Shown: positions 10,900-21,725, numbered from the stretch's first letter. The stretch is DNA of 64,000 nt from Lepeophtheirus salmonis (GCF_016086655.4 NC_052132.2:15874805-15938804); one strand, 5' to 3'. A program made the numbers and translations. Notes: a model not told the origin generated them from the sequence alone.

Positions 10900-12240
10900 C
10901 ACGCATCATTCAGTTTTCTTTTGGTTGCTCTACTATCATCTTACTTATTTACCCAAAATTGGCAAAGTTAATCAAAAGTAAAAGAAACAGTTTGTTGCTT
11001 GAGGATGAATTTCAATACATACCACAAAAATGGCAAAAATTCGAATGGATGAAAAATTTATTGGGAATGCTCACGTAGAAAGTTAAATCATTTCAAGGCA
11101 AGAGTTCATAGTATTTCAGACTTAGAAAATGTCAAAATTCATAAATTTATTAATGAACACTGTCAAAAGGCAAGAAATGATTAATTGAAGACTATTGAAT
11201 TCAAAAGGGATCTGAAAGAAATTTCTAAAATCAACGCTCATCAATCAACTCACTATCTTGTTTCCAATCTCATGTCAAATCTTACTCGGGGAACCATTGT
11301 AGAGCTACCTGAATTAAAAAATATCCAGATGTGTTAGAAGCTGGAAACAAGAGACTCACAATTTCCCAAATATGCTCCTCTCTCTCGGTCAGGATATTCC
11401 ATTCCACCCAAATTTGGAGATTTGTAAGATAATGGAGTAAATTTTCTACTATACAATTCTGGTGGAAATGAAGAAAATCGGATTCTTATATTTGTTACAA
11501 ATCCAGGATTGGAAGACCTTGCAAAGCATAAAAAATGAGACCGATGGGACTTTTAAAATTGCACGAGACACATATACTATCAAGTCGATTCAATTCACGC
11601 AATCGTTCAAGACACTTCTATCCCAAAAATATTTGCACTCCTGTCAAGTAAAACAGAAGAGATATACTTAACATTTTATCGAAAATAAAAGGAAATGATT
11701 TCAGAATCTCCTGACTCTGTTTTAGCTGATTTTAAAATGACTCCTATCAATGAATACATATCAGACTATTTTCCACAATAGTAAATTGAATCGTTATTTT
11801 TTTCATTTCTCTCAAAATTTATACATAAAAATTGTCGATCTTGACTATAAACATCACAGAGAAAGTGACTTCAGTTTAAAAATGAGACAATTTTCTTCAC
11901 TGCATTTCTACCACCAAATAATGTGATCGATATATTTGAAGAACTAACTGAAGATGAAACAGTCCCCATTTAATTTATTGTATATTTCGAACTGACGTAC
12001 ATTGCGAAATTAAGTGGGAGAAGAAACAAAATGCGAATAGATGTACCAAAATTCCCCATCAAATTATGAAATGTGCTTGATCGGACAAAGAATGGTGAGT
12101 CCAGGACGAACAATGGGGTGGAAGGATTCCATAAGGCAATTAATAAGGGTCTTACATCTTCGCACCCTAATCTTTGGCATCTAATTGTAGCATTTAAAAA
12201 ATGAGAATTTATGTCCAGATCGAAGCTTATAGCAACACGA
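10900..12240 (+). pseudogene. MULE-type transposase with FLYWCH zinc finger, decayed
   Basis: Pieces in three frames align in order with FLYWCH-MULE transposases. Near 10945-11170: KRNSLLLEDEFQY, then YWECSRRKLNHFKARVHS and NEHC, a FLYWCH-type zinc-finger pattern. Near 11545: DGTFKIA, the first catalytic aspartate motif. Near 11610-11640: ALLSSKTEE. Near 11725: DSVLADFKM, where family members usually have DFE. Near 11790-11815: HFSQNLY. Near 12090-12190: RTNNGVEGFHKAINKG and HPNLWHLIV. At least several stops and frameshifts break it. It is typical of arthropod MULEs. Terminal repeats were not identified. Confidence 0.85.
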
Positions 12241-12559
12241 TGGATGTGATCTTTTTCAACAAAATAAAAAAACATAAAGAAATTAATAAGCGTATTCTCA
12301 TACCTGTTATAAAATATGACGAATATGATGATAAAATGTTATCATTATTAACCATATAATTTGTATTTATTTGATGTCTTTGAAAATTATTGTAAGAAAT
12401 TTATTATATTATTTTATGTAGAATGATCATGAATGAATATAATTAATAAAAGAAACCCTTTTTCTGCAAAAGAAAACTCCTTCATTGACCTTATATAGCA
12501 TATGAACAATACTTATTTATCATCCTATCATTTTAAATTGAATTAAAATGTACAATCAG

Positions 12560-13150
12560 CAGATATTTATTACCTGAAAGGGAAAAAACGTGTCGAAAGC
12601 GAACAAGAAAATTTGCTATATAAACTGTGCCGATACCCTTTGTGTTCGTATTGAACAACAGTGATTCAAGCGATATTTTTATCGCCCAATTCAGCCATCT
12701 ACTGTGAAAAACTCAACTGTTTGAAGCTGGTGATGGAACCGAATTGGCTGGAATTGGTGAATATGAAAACATCATCAAGACAATACCAGCCTGCACACAT
12801 CTTTGATGACGCGCCAGAAGCTCTGGAAACTCGGATGGGAAGTTCTTATCCATCCACTCTAAAGTCCAAACCTGGCACAAAGTGACCACTATCTGTTCTT
12901 GTCTATGGCCAACGTGGTTAGTTATACAAATCTAGCCTTTTAAAAGGCATGTGAAAATTGTTTGTCCGAGTATTTTGTTAATAGCGTCAAGGGCTTCTAC
13001 GAAAACGACATTATGAACTTGTATTCTCGTTGGAAACAAGGTATCGAACAGAACGGAACATACTTGGGTTCAATCAAATGATTGGAACACTTATTATAAA
13101 GCATTCAAATAAATCGAAAAATACAAAATTACTTTTATTTCAACCTATTA
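12560..13150 (+). mobile_element. Decayed DD34D mariner, 5' part lost
   Basis: Contains the C-terminal half of a classic mariner transposase and the 3' terminal region ending in a TTTATTTCAACCTA block. In reverse complement this resembles the mariner end at 53.78 kb (TAGGTTGGAGGAAAAGT). The left end was not located. Its tail also matches window positions 1-60. Confidence 0.75.
12661..13081 (+). pseudogene. Mariner transposase, catalytic C-terminal half
   Basis: The first frame reads SPNSAIYCEKLNCLKLVMEP. After a frameshift near 12770 the frame reads HQDNTSLHTSLMTRQK, GWEVLIHPL, a stop, SPNLAQSDHYLFLSMAN, and ends RWKQGIEQNGTYLG. The aspartates in HQDN and QSD have 34 residues between them, the classic DD34D mariner spacing. 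The usual PPYSPDLAPSD motif has picked up a stop and D-to-N change. It cannot make active protein. Confidence 0.85.
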
Positions 13151-14060
13151 TTAAATATAATTTTCGGCCAAGGGTTCCTAATGGTCCGTTGGCGAAATAT
13201 CCACTCTGCAAATTGTCCTTTACAAAAAGATTTTAAGCCAATTGTCCTAGAATCCTATGGAACTAATCAGATGAAGCTGAATGCTTTTTGTATGATTTTC
13301 CTAATTTATGGCAAGTTCCAATTGAAGTAACAAACGACGATAGATGTGCCATCAATCTAATGCTTCATTATATTAATTGAAAACAGACTTTCAATCTCCA
13401 AAACACCTGTTAAATAATTTTCCCATAGTTAGAGATATTATTGTACTTGTATTTTTGTTAAATGAGACATATGATTATATACAATTACCTTTAACAACTA
13501 AGGATGAATCCGTTACAGTCAACTTTTTTGAAATCCTTTTTTGGTAAAGATAACAGCTATCTATGGCATGACATGCTTTATACACAAACATATGTCATTA
13601 ATGATCTCCTATTCAGAGAAAGATGTTTTAAGGATATGATACTATAGAAAAAAAAATTAAATGTATATAAAAATACGAAAAATGAGACCAATCTAACATT
13701 TCTTATACAAAATATTAACTCTCATTGAGAAAGTTGTTGTTAGATATCTTTTCGAATTCATCAAGACAAACTACTTTCATAAGGAAATAATTGTAATTGA
13801 ACCTTTCTTAATCAAATAATTTCTTAGCCAATCTTTATTACAAAATCTTTAACTCATGCCACTTAAGTTCAGGTTGTTACCCTTATTAATAATAATATAT
13901 TCGGGTAAGAAACTTCAGGGCCTCCATAAATATACATATTGCTAAAGTATAGTAATATTTCTTTGATCTAGGGGGGTAATAGCAAAAAAAAAAAAAAAAA
14001 ACAAATTGATCTACAAAAATAAAGAAATATGACTACAAAATAGCAGGAATGAATATCTTG
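13150..14060. other. AT-rich non-coding DNA
   Basis: No recognised gene. A poly-A run sits at 13983-14001. The sequence before the hAT relic probably includes its lost 5' part, but no terminus is visible. Confidence 0.5.
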
Positions 14061-14209
14061 AATATTATCCGGTTAATACGATGAAAATACGTTATATCGA
14101 GATTGTACAAATTTACTTCATTATTCGGGCCTTCACCAATAAGGTTCTGCACACTGTTGTACATAAGTCACCGGACCAAATTATGAAATTCATCGAATTT
14201 AGTTTGAAA

Positions 14210-15400
14210 AATCCTTGTTTCTTGCTTATGTTCGTTTCGTCAAAGATGAAAAATTGGTACTGTTATTTGCAGACAACTTATAACAAAATAAAGGAGAGTC
14301 TGTATTTGATATCGTTGATAATTTTTTCAAAGAGACTTTGATTATAGATGGTACACCATCCATGATAGGCCGTTATTGTGGCTTCATCAGTTTCTTGAAA
14401 AAGCCGTACCTGGTGTACTTACAGTGCACTGTGTAATCACAGGCAGCATCTGGTAGCAAAGCACCTTAGTGGTAGACTTCACAAATCAATTAATACTGTT
14501 ATCACATCAGTAAATAAGATCAAGGCACATTCCCTCAATTCCAGACTGTTTCGACAGCTTTGCATTGATAATGATGAAGAGTTTGATCGTTTATTGCTAC
14601 ACACAGAAGTTAGATGGCTATCAAAGGAAACTGCCTCAAACGATTCTATTCTTTTTTTGATACAGTTGTTGAATTTTTCCAAGAATCTAATATTGGGCTA
14701 TGTCATGATTTAAAAAAAAATCAAGAATGATATTGCCTATTTTTAGATATATTCCTAAAATTCAATGAAATTAATTTGCAATTGCAAGGAAATGATGCCA
14801 ATCTTATAAAAGTCAAATCTGTTATCTCCACTTTCCTGTCTAAGTGTAAATTATTCAAACGAAATTTAGCACGTCATGAACTTTACCAATTTCCAAGCCT
14901 TTGTGAATTGGATAAAGAAAAACAATATCTGATGATGACCTTCAATGTATTGTGCTCATACAGAAGAGTTGCAAAGAGACATGACTGAAAGATATCAGGA
15001 TATATTAGGGCTAAACATACCAGACTGGGTTATCAATCCATTACTAGAAGTCAGTAGTGAGGAAACAAGAGAGGTAGAAGAAGAATTAGTTTCAATCAAA
15101 AACGACATTGAGCTAAGTCCAAAGTTCAAGATATCCTATCAAGATTTTTGGCTACAAAAAAAAAAAAAAAATATTTGACCTCTATCCAGTATTATGGAAC
15201 AAGGTCAAGATATATTTGATTGCTTTTCCAACGTCATATCTGGTAGAACGGGCCTTCAGTGTAGTTACTATGCTTCTTTCCAAACAAAGGAACAAACTTA
15301 GAATTACCGAACGTGGGGATCTACGTCTTCTTCTTAGTGAGTTTCAACCTCATGTGGATAAACTAATATCCTTATACCAAGTACACCCATCCCATTAGAA
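14210..15400 (+). pseudogene. hAT transposase, C-terminal two thirds, many lesions
   Basis: In order: AYVRFVKDEKLVLLFADN near 14221; a DGTPSMIGRYCGF block near 14350 holding a conserved hAT aspartate; VPGVLTVHCVI then a 1-bp loss before RQHLVAKHLSGRLHKS near 14405-14485; LLLHTEVRWLSKG near 14595; a helical region to RNLARHELYQFPSL near 14890; and the dimerisation block FPTSYLVERAFSVVT with SKQRNKLRITERGDLR near 15230-15330. These match ZBED5/FAM200/SCAND3-type hAT proteins. Several stops, frameshifts and a poly-A slip near 15160 disrupt it. The BED finger is missing. Confidence 0.9.
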
Positions 15401-15499
15401 GGAATTGTGAAAAACTAAAGTTAATTTTTTTTTTTGAAATATATTTGTGTTTAATTCATAAATTTGTTGTTTTAATTTTTGAAGAAAAGTTTATCTGTG

Positions 15500-15660
15500 C
15501 AGGGGCGTCCGCAGAGGGGTAGCCCGGAAAATCGGGGAATTTAAAAAAATAATCCTTGATATTATAAGAGAAATTTATATAGTAAAAAAATTTTTATTGG
15601 ATTTCTTTTCTAAAAAAAAGGTCATTTCGATGTGTGAGAAATAATCAAAAGCCCCCTAGA
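15500..15660. repeat. Repeat F fragment nested in the hAT tail
   Basis: Starts CAGGGGCGTCCGCAG, the left end of repeat F, then AT-rich sequence. It fades before the hAT right end. No opposite terminus is obvious, so the copy is truncated. Confidence 0.5.
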
Positions 15661-15894
15661 TTGTCTATGGGAAGGGGGCTTTTATTTGAAGCCAAAGGGG
15701 CGCCAGCATGAAAAAGTTTGGGAAACCCTGGTCTAGTTGGAATTGTCGAATCATGATAGAAAAACACTCAAATTTGACGTCATATATACCCCTTTTGTCA
15801 GCTCAATCATGTGCGTATTTTGTTGCCCCTATGTACTTATTTCTCGTTAATTGGACTATTATTTATTTCATGGAAGATAATTGCTCACAAATAA

Positions 15895-16390
15895 ACAAGA
15901 TTTCGAATTTAACCAATTAACTTGCAGAGCACTAGTAAGAGGTAAGATAATAATAAAAATTTACAGCTGACAATAAAAATTATTTGTAGGGAAATCATTA
16001 TGTTAGTTAATTCAATTTCTGTTAATTATGTAAACTTAAAGACTTGTCCCAAAGACCGACCATCCTAAGGATGAACCCATCCTAACACTAGACTGGATCG
16101 AATAAATCAGGGGCGACATAATATTAGCCATGTCCCTAAAAAATGAAATTACTTGAATAAAGCTATTAAAATAATAGGTTCATAATTTAAAAAAAAAACC
16201 TTTTCGTTTAGATAAATACGTGATAAGATCATTCTTAAAAGACCTTTTAAAAATGTTTATGTGAATTTAAGCCTTTAAAATAAAGTATTTTATGATCTTT
16301 ACGAGTTTGTTCTCAATTACTTTATACTCACATTTATAAATTATGTTCATGTTATTATAGCATTTTGTAATTTGTATGCTTATAAAGTAT
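15895..16390 (+). other. Mostly unique AT-rich DNA with a short repeat B piece
   Basis: AACCAATTAACTTGCAGAGC with the following AAGAGGTAAGA...GCTGACAA resembles the 3' part of repeat B at 23.3 kb. Nothing else recognised to 16390. Confidence 0.4.
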
Positions 16391-16395
16391 CTAAA

Positions 16396-17202
16396 TTAGT
16401 GATGGGACGATTAATAGGAATCGGATTGGGAATGTTTTTTATGAAATTAGGATCGGCATTGGGAGAATAATGTTTAATTTGCGCTACTAATTCTTATTTA
16501 TTAATAATATTCCACTACTAATTACTTTTCTAGGTTATGAAAAAAATAAAAAAATAGCCCTTACAAAATAAAGGAATTTTTGTTTTTTACTTGAAAATTG
16601 CTTATTAAATTATTTTTTTCAAAAAATTAATATGTGAAATTTTGTTAAATTTTTCAATTTTAATTTCTAAAAATTAAAATTTTCTGTAAATAACCATAAA
16701 ATTTTGAAATTTTAGATAAAAATTTAATTGATTTTTTTAAAAACTTAATATTAGAAATATAATATTTGAAACTTTTTTCCAAAAATTTTAAATCTTAAAA
16801 TTTTTCTACAAAATTTTTTTATTTTTGAAAAAAGTTGTGGATTTTGGCACTGTTTCTCCAGGAAATTTAATTTTTTTTGAACAACTCTGAGTATTTTAAT
16901 TTTTTTTTCTAAAAAATTTCAATGTATAGCTGTAAAAAAAATTAAGAATCAAATTGTATATTTGAATTTTTTTCAAAAAATTTAATGTGATTTTTTTTTT
17001 CCAAAAAATTTAATATTTGTAATTAATGTTTGAAAAAAAATTAATTTGAAACATTAATTTTTTTCAAAAAAATCCCAGAAACCAGTTATCCTGTGGACGC
17101 CCTTGATTGAAAATTGTATTTTTTAAATATTAAAGAATCGGTAATTTCTACTTGAAAATAGTATCCGTATCGGTATTTTTTGGAAAATCGTACTATCACT
17201 AA
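16396..17202. mobile_element. Non-autonomous TIR element starting TTAGTGATGGGACGATT
   Basis: Left end TTAGTGATGGGACGATT (16396) and right end, read in reverse, TTAGTGATAGTACGATT (17202) differ at two of 17 positions. The body holds no frame and is filled with repeat-F-like AT-rich sequence, ending near 17103 in CCTGTGGACGCCC, an F right end. A related end, AGTGATGGGTCGATTCC, is seen in reverse complement at about 22219-22236. The transposase class is unknown. Confidence 0.65.
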
Positions 17203-17461
17203 ACTAAATACCTCCCCCCTTCCATTATTAAAGTACATTTACTCTCATATAATAATTACATTCCACTTTTTTAAATAGCTAAAAGTTCTTAGCAAATGAG
17301 ATAATTTGTTTATCACAACTTTTAATGTAATTTTTTAATTATCATTTGATACAAGCATTTCAATCTTTCTTATGAATGAAGCATCAGATTACTTGTGTAT
17401 TGAAGTACAAGTATTTGTTATCAAATACGATAACAATGTGCTTGACTGAATCACTTTAGAT

Positions 17462-17867
17462 CAGGGATGCCCAACCTTTTAATATATGAGCCGCATTGCC
17501 ACTTGAAATATTTTAAAGGGCCACAGAACCTATTAAATTAAATTTTATGAAAATAGCTTCATAAAATAAAATAGTAGTATTAATATTTATTTCAAATTTA
17601 GGAACAATATTTTAAAAGGTCAAATCTAATTTTTCTAGGTAAAGTTCTTCAAAAAAGGGTGTTTTTTTTTTATTAAAAAAAAAAATTAAAATTTTTGCTC
17701 CGTTCCATAATTTGATATTCTTTTTTTTATTTTTCATAGAGTGATCATTTTTCAAAAATTCCTGGAATTGGGAAATAATTTGTGTTTTACGTATTTTGAT
17801 GATATTGTGACAATTTTTGAAAAAAATACTACTTGAAGTGAAAATGAGTACCTACTAGACATCCCTA
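17462..17867. mobile_element. hAT-type MITE (406 bp) with 8-bp target duplication
   Basis: Starts CAGGGATGCCCAACCTTTT, the classic hAT end also followed by GGGCCACA. The other end is the complement TAGGGATGTC. Flanking octamers are CTTTAGAT (17454-17461) and CTTTAGAC (17868-17875). The interior is AT-rich and non-coding. Confidence 0.75.
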
Positions 17868-17929
17868 CTTTAGACTAATTCATCTCACAATCAAAGGCTG
17901 CCGATGCAAAATCATTCAGATTAAGTGAC

Positions 17930-18300
17930 AGTAGACACTAGTGCTGAGACTCAGTCTGAGACCAAAATTTTTGGTCCATACCGTAGTCAAACCCGTGGGC
18001 TGAAATATAAATAGTATACTTATATAATTTTTTTATCTAAAAATATAACTGTCATTTATATTTTGTGGGACACATCTTAAACGATTTTTTTCTGTTTAGA
18101 CCAAATTTTATTTGGAGACGAGGCAATGCCACCGGGACCATAGAAGCCATGGACCGTTGGCTCTCCACTTTTTCAGAATTTTTACGGTTATTGCTTGTTT
18201 TTATTTGGTCCTTGTTTAAGACTACAGTTCAGTCCAGTTGCATCCAGCCAAACTTTTCGGTCCTTAAAGAAGAAGAAACGGATCCCTTGTGACGTCATTG
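17930..18300. repeat. GGTCC/GAGAC-rich repeat (family G-like)
   Basis: Starts ACTAGTGCTGAGACTCAGTC then TGAGACC and TTTGGTCC motifs, ending with TTTTCGGTCCTTAAAGAAG. It resembles the 62.8-63.1 kb block in motif content and in its TAGTGxTG start. The 75-residue frame across it is not protein-like. Confidence 0.4.
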
Positions 18301-19290
18301 AGAGTGTTTTGCTTTTTTTTATATAATAAAATAAATTACTATCGATTTAATCCTGAAAAATTCCAAAAACGACGTTTAAGGACTGGCTCTAAAAAAGTAT
18401 CGAAATTTTTGATTTTTTTCAACTGGTTTCTTTTAAAAATAAATTATAGGAATTGTATATCTCCCAAAAAAATATAATTTAAAAAAGAAGAAGTTTTATA
18501 TCTATTTTATTGAAAACACTTGGTATAAAAAAAAGTTATATGTCTCCTCTATTGAAAAATCTTTGTCAAGTTTGACCTTTATTAAAAAAATGATGTCAAA
18601 ATCGAAAAAAACCTACTCACGACGCAGCCCCCTCCTCCTAAATTCTACATATCCCTAATAATTTTGCCGTTAAATGTACCCCTTCTCCCATTGAAAATAC
18701 ATTTCAGCACCGACGAGCCTGGCTTATATGAAACTTCTTCTTTCTTATAAAAATTGTAACAGTCTATGAACTGTCTTGGATTTCAACAACGATACCCAAC
18801 TCTAGTAGACATCTTATGATTGAATAATATAAGTAAAGTTTATATTTAAGAAGCACGATCTTGATTAGTTATGCTATATGATCAATTTTCAAACAGGGAT
18901 GTTTATGTAATCCAAGGTATTACTACAGAGCGTCACTTTTTTAAAACACATTATTTTGTACAACCAAATAGTTCGAACTTTACAACATAAGCATGAATAC
19001 CATTATCAAAGATACACATGTAGTTATTTGGGTGTATGTTTAACAATAACAATAATTAAACTTGATTTTTTAGTGGTATATCTATGTATAAATCCAGCAT
19101 CTTTTTTTTGCACAATATTCATCTTTGGTTATATCATTAGATTCTTCTCATTGCATAAAATATACCTACATTACAACGATTTAAAAAAATGATTAGTGAA
19201 TAGGTTGAACTCTTCTTTTCATAAGAGATTAATGATTAGTTATGCTAATGAAGAGCATTTTTGCCATGTTAATTAAAGAAACTTATAATC
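18300..19290. other. No gene recognised
   Basis: AT-rich. Frames at 18289-18477 and 18956-19192 are low-complexity. Repeat A begins immediately after. Confidence 0.5.
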
Positions 19291-19294
19291 AATG

Positions 19295-19535
19295 TGGTTA
19301 CCCTGTCAAGGGGGGGAGAACAGCTTAGCTGTCATGACGTTTCATTATATCCTCTGCACCCAGCTGTGACTAGGGGAAAAAGTAAATAAAAAATATTATA
19401 GGCGAGAATTAATCACATGTCGATCCTCAACACTACTCAGGGTCCAACAAGGAATTACAATTACAACTCTGCAACAAATCCTCAGAGTGTCACTCCACCT
19501 TTTACGAGCACACACAAATGTTCAATCCTGTTTCG
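19295..19535 (+). repeat. Dispersed repeat A, near-complete copy
   Basis: Reads in order: GAACAGCTTAGCTGTCATGA, CAGCTGTGAC, ATGTCGATCCTCAACACTAC, GGTCCAACAAGGAATTACA, AAATCCTCAGAGTGTCACTC and TTTTACGAGCACACACAAAT. It closely mirrors the 7.4 kb copy. Confidence 0.8.
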
Positions 19536-19864
19536 TAGATATATCAATGATAGCTTGTTGTATCGAGTAGAAAATGAAGTTCACTCCATAGGATTTGAAT
19601 AATAGTAACAATAGCGAAAATTCATTTCTCAGATTACCAACTGCAAAAAAAAAATAATAGAAACAGGTGAGCTTAAAATATACAAGGGTCGTTTGAAAAG
19701 TCCGCGAGATGTCACTACTTGTTATTTTCGAGATTATTTTTAGTTAGTAGCATCTCTTATCTCATTATCATCTAGTAGAACTCACACCAACTTGCATTAA
19801 AATCCTGCTTCTTTCTGTTTGGCATTCGGTTGAATCGAGGAATTGGGTTGAAAGATTATTGCTA

Positions 19865-20092
19865 CTATCTTTTGGATTCGCAAGAAATAATCCTCATCAA
19901 TTATCTAAAAAAGGGTAAAACTATTATAGGTGCTTATTATTCATTCTTATTGGACCGTTTGTAAAACGAGCTGCACGAAAAACCCTCACGATTGGCCCAC
20001 AAAAAAGTCATTTTCCATCAGGAAAATACACCAGCTCACACCTCAGCAGTTGTGGTCGCAAAGTAGTTGGAAACAGTTTTCCAACTCGAGAT
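19865..20092 (+). pseudogene. Mariner transposase, catalytic middle (left half of palindrome)
   Basis: Plus-strand code reads ATIFW, a 1-bp loss, then DSQEIILINYLKKGKT, YYSFLLDRL, a stop, NELHEKPSRLAHKK and VIFHQENTPAHTSAVVVAK, then a stop and LETVFQLE. HQEN stands where active mariners have HQDN, so the second catalytic aspartate is changed to glutamate. Code stops at the head-to-head junction before the third aspartate. Confidence 0.85.
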
Positions 20093-20112
20093 GCCAATGA
20101 CACTAGCAATCT

Positions 20113-20185
20113 CATGTATCTTTGTTCTTTTGTAATCTATTACCATATTACGGATTTTATCAATGACTTATGCAGTACTATCATG
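20113..20185. repeat. 73-bp direct duplication, copy 1
   Basis: Identical to 20287-20359 at all but two positions (CATGTATCTTTG against CATGTTTCTTTG, and CTTTTG against CTTCTG). It encodes, on the minus strand, the VIDKIRNMVIDYKRTK part of the mariner. Confidence 0.9.
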
Positions 20186-20289
20186 ACTCATCATGACAGC
20201 TAAGCTTCTCTCCTTCGAAAAAATTAAAATTGTCATGACTGCCTATATGAAGATTTCGGATTCTTTTTTAGAACATACCGGCATTTCAT
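20183..20289. repeat. 107-bp inverted copy of flanking DNA inserted in the mariner
   Basis: Reverse complement of 20778-20884 with four mismatches and no gaps. The source lies about 45 bp outside the mariner's right end and includes the start of a repeat A copy (GCTGTCATGATGA). It sits between the two 73-bp duplicates, sharing TCATG or similar at each join. Confidence 0.9.
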
Positions 20290-20359
20290 GTTTCTTTGTT
20301 CTTCTGTAATCTATTACCATATTACGGATTTTATCAATGACTTATGCAGTACTATCATG
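20287..20359. repeat. 73-bp direct duplication, copy 2
   Basis: Second copy of 20113-20185. It continues without a break into the rest of the mariner N-terminal code, so it is the original locus and copy 1 plus the inverted piece were added next to it. Confidence 0.85.
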
Positions 20360-20777
20360 GACAGGGCGTCCAGAACGTTCAGCACCACTTGTGCCCATAT
20401 GGTAACTCTGAAAATTTAGAAACTATTTAAAAACTATTCTAATTGAAAGTGCAGAGTCCCCATATTACTAATTGAGCTTCTTTTTAGTCTCTTGGGAGAT
20501 TTTTCCTTTCATAAAGTAATGTTTAATCAACACAAGGAATTATTTTTCCTCCTTTTTTTACAATTCACTCCACTTCCTTGATTCCAACGTATGCCAAGCA
20601 GAAATAAAAAGACCGATCTACCTGAAAGTTGGTATGTGTTCTTCCAAGAGATGCTACTAACTAAATATAACCTCAATACGCTTCCGTAGAGCCGCTTCTT
20701 GGACTTTGCATGGACTTTTCAAACGACTCTCATACACTTTATTTTCAGCACTATTTATGATTATAGATTCAAATAAT

Positions 20778-21090
20778 ATGAAATGCCGGTATGTTATAAA
20801 AAAGAAACCGAAATCTTCATATAGGCAGTCATGACAATTTTAATTTTTTCGGAGGAGAGAAGCTTAGCTGTCATGATGAATCATAATAACAGCTGCAAGC
20901 AGCTGTGAGAGGAATTAAATAAACACTAGGCCCACTCTGTTTATAGTAATGATATGGATAGGAATTATTTCGATGTCAATCCTCAAATTCTACTCCAAGT
21001 CCAACTAGGTTCAACTTTGGAACAAATCATCAGGTTTACTCTTTCTCTTGAACACACCAGTGATTATTTTATTGTTATATGTTGCAAGAA
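20778..21090 (+). repeat. Dispersed repeat A, with the source of the inverted insertion at its start
   Basis: 20778-20884 is the template of the inverted copy. From about 20831 repeat A runs through GACAATTTTAATTTTTTCGG, GCTTAGCTGTCATGATGAA, AACAGCTGCAAGCAGCTGTG, ATAAACACTAGGCCCACTC and GATGTCAATCCTCAAATTC to AACACACCAGTGATT. Confidence 0.8.
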
Positions 21091-21099
21091 TAAAATATT

Positions 21100-21600
21100 A
21101 TGGAATATACCTTTAGAAAATCAATAAAATCTTGATCAGACTGCAATTCTTCTGCTTAATATGAAACAAAACAAAAAAATAGTCAAATTTTAAGAATTAT
21201 TCTCCTTGCATGTTTGTGTTGTGTTTTTCTATAAGGAGATAGAGTAGGTTTGCCCAACATTACCCGCTACATTAAAAAGTTAAAAATAATTCTGAATTTT
21301 TTTAAAAGAAGATTATAGAGAAGAAAAAGTCAAGTTGAACTATCGCTCGCTCATATTTCATAACAATCTCAAAAATCCTTTGCCTCTTCTTCTTCTTTTA
21401 TTCCCTTTATAAATCTTATAATACAATTTTTTTTTTAAATTGTGCAAAGTTACATGTCAACATACAGCAAGCGTTATTCTTAAATTATACGGCCTTTAAT
21501 TTTTGTTTTATATGAAATAGCTTTTGGTTAGTAAAAAAATTGGGTTATAGAAAAATGCTAACTTAAGGCCTCAATGCCTTTGAAGACCAAAAAAATTCTT
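21100..21600. other. No gene recognised
   Basis: AT-rich sequence with no open frame or repeat that I recognise. Confidence 0.5.
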
Positions 21601-21604
21601 ACCA

Positions 21605-21725
21605 GAATCATCTCTTGAGCCATGAACACCTAAATGAAAAATTTCAAGAAAATCCATCAATTGGCTTAGCCGTGATTCCAGGACTCACACATAAACAGAC
21701 GCACAGACACACACATTTAATATAT
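21605..21725 (+). mobile_element. LINE (RTE/CR1-like) 3' tail fragment
   Basis: TTCAAGAAAATCCATCAATT then GGCTTAGCCGTGATTCCAGG and ACACATAAACAGACGCACAG followed by ACACACACA. The order (GAAAATCxxTC, GxxTTAGCCGTGA, then CACA..AACAGAC repeats) is typical of RTE-like retrotransposon 3' ends. No reverse transcriptase code is attached. Confidence 0.4.

Larger units (their letters stand above)
14060..15730 (+). mobile_element. hAT transposon relic (ZBED5/FAM200-like clade)
   Basis: The right terminus reads, in reverse complement from 15730, CAGGGTTTCCCAAACTTTTT, a typical hAT end. The next bases GTCTAGTT would be one copy of the 8-bp duplication and fit the usual nTnTAGnn target. The left terminus and its duplication were not found. 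The 3' tail carries a nested repeat F fragment (15500-15660). Confidence 0.75.
20093..20530 (-). pseudogene. Mariner transposase, N-terminal DNA-binding half (right half of palindrome)
   Basis: Minus-strand code reads IKHYFMKGKISQETKKKL, two stops, YGDSALSIR, later MGTSGAERSGRPVHDSTA, a stop, VIDKIRNMVIDY, and (past an insertion) TKIHEIASVIGISS. This is the usual mariner order: first HTH, GRP linker, second HTH. The second-HTH code is present twice because of the inserted segment described below. Confidence 0.85.
19683..20732. mobile_element. Palindromic mariner: two 5' halves fused head-to-head
   Basis: Both ends carry GTCGTTTGAAAAGTCC in inverted orientation, and TA lies outside both (19681-19682, 20733-20734). 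Both subterminal regions also share AGTTAGTAGCATCTCTT in inverted orientation, so both are the same (5') end of the element. Transposase code is on the plus strand in the left half and on the minus strand in the right half, meeting near 20083-20092. This is not a normal internal deletion. A transposase could in principle still see two matching ends, which is inference. Confidence 0.85.

Noticed and set aside
11970..12275. 101-codon minus-strand frame
   Set aside because: It is antisense to the MULE C-terminal code (RTNNGVEGFHKAINKG).
14479..14682. 67-codon minus-strand frame
   Set aside because: It is antisense to the hAT code containing HTEVRWLSKG.
18065..18292. 75-codon frame starting MGHILNDFFLFRPNF
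   Set aside because: It spans a GGTCC-rich repeat related to other non-coding blocks, and no family was recognised.
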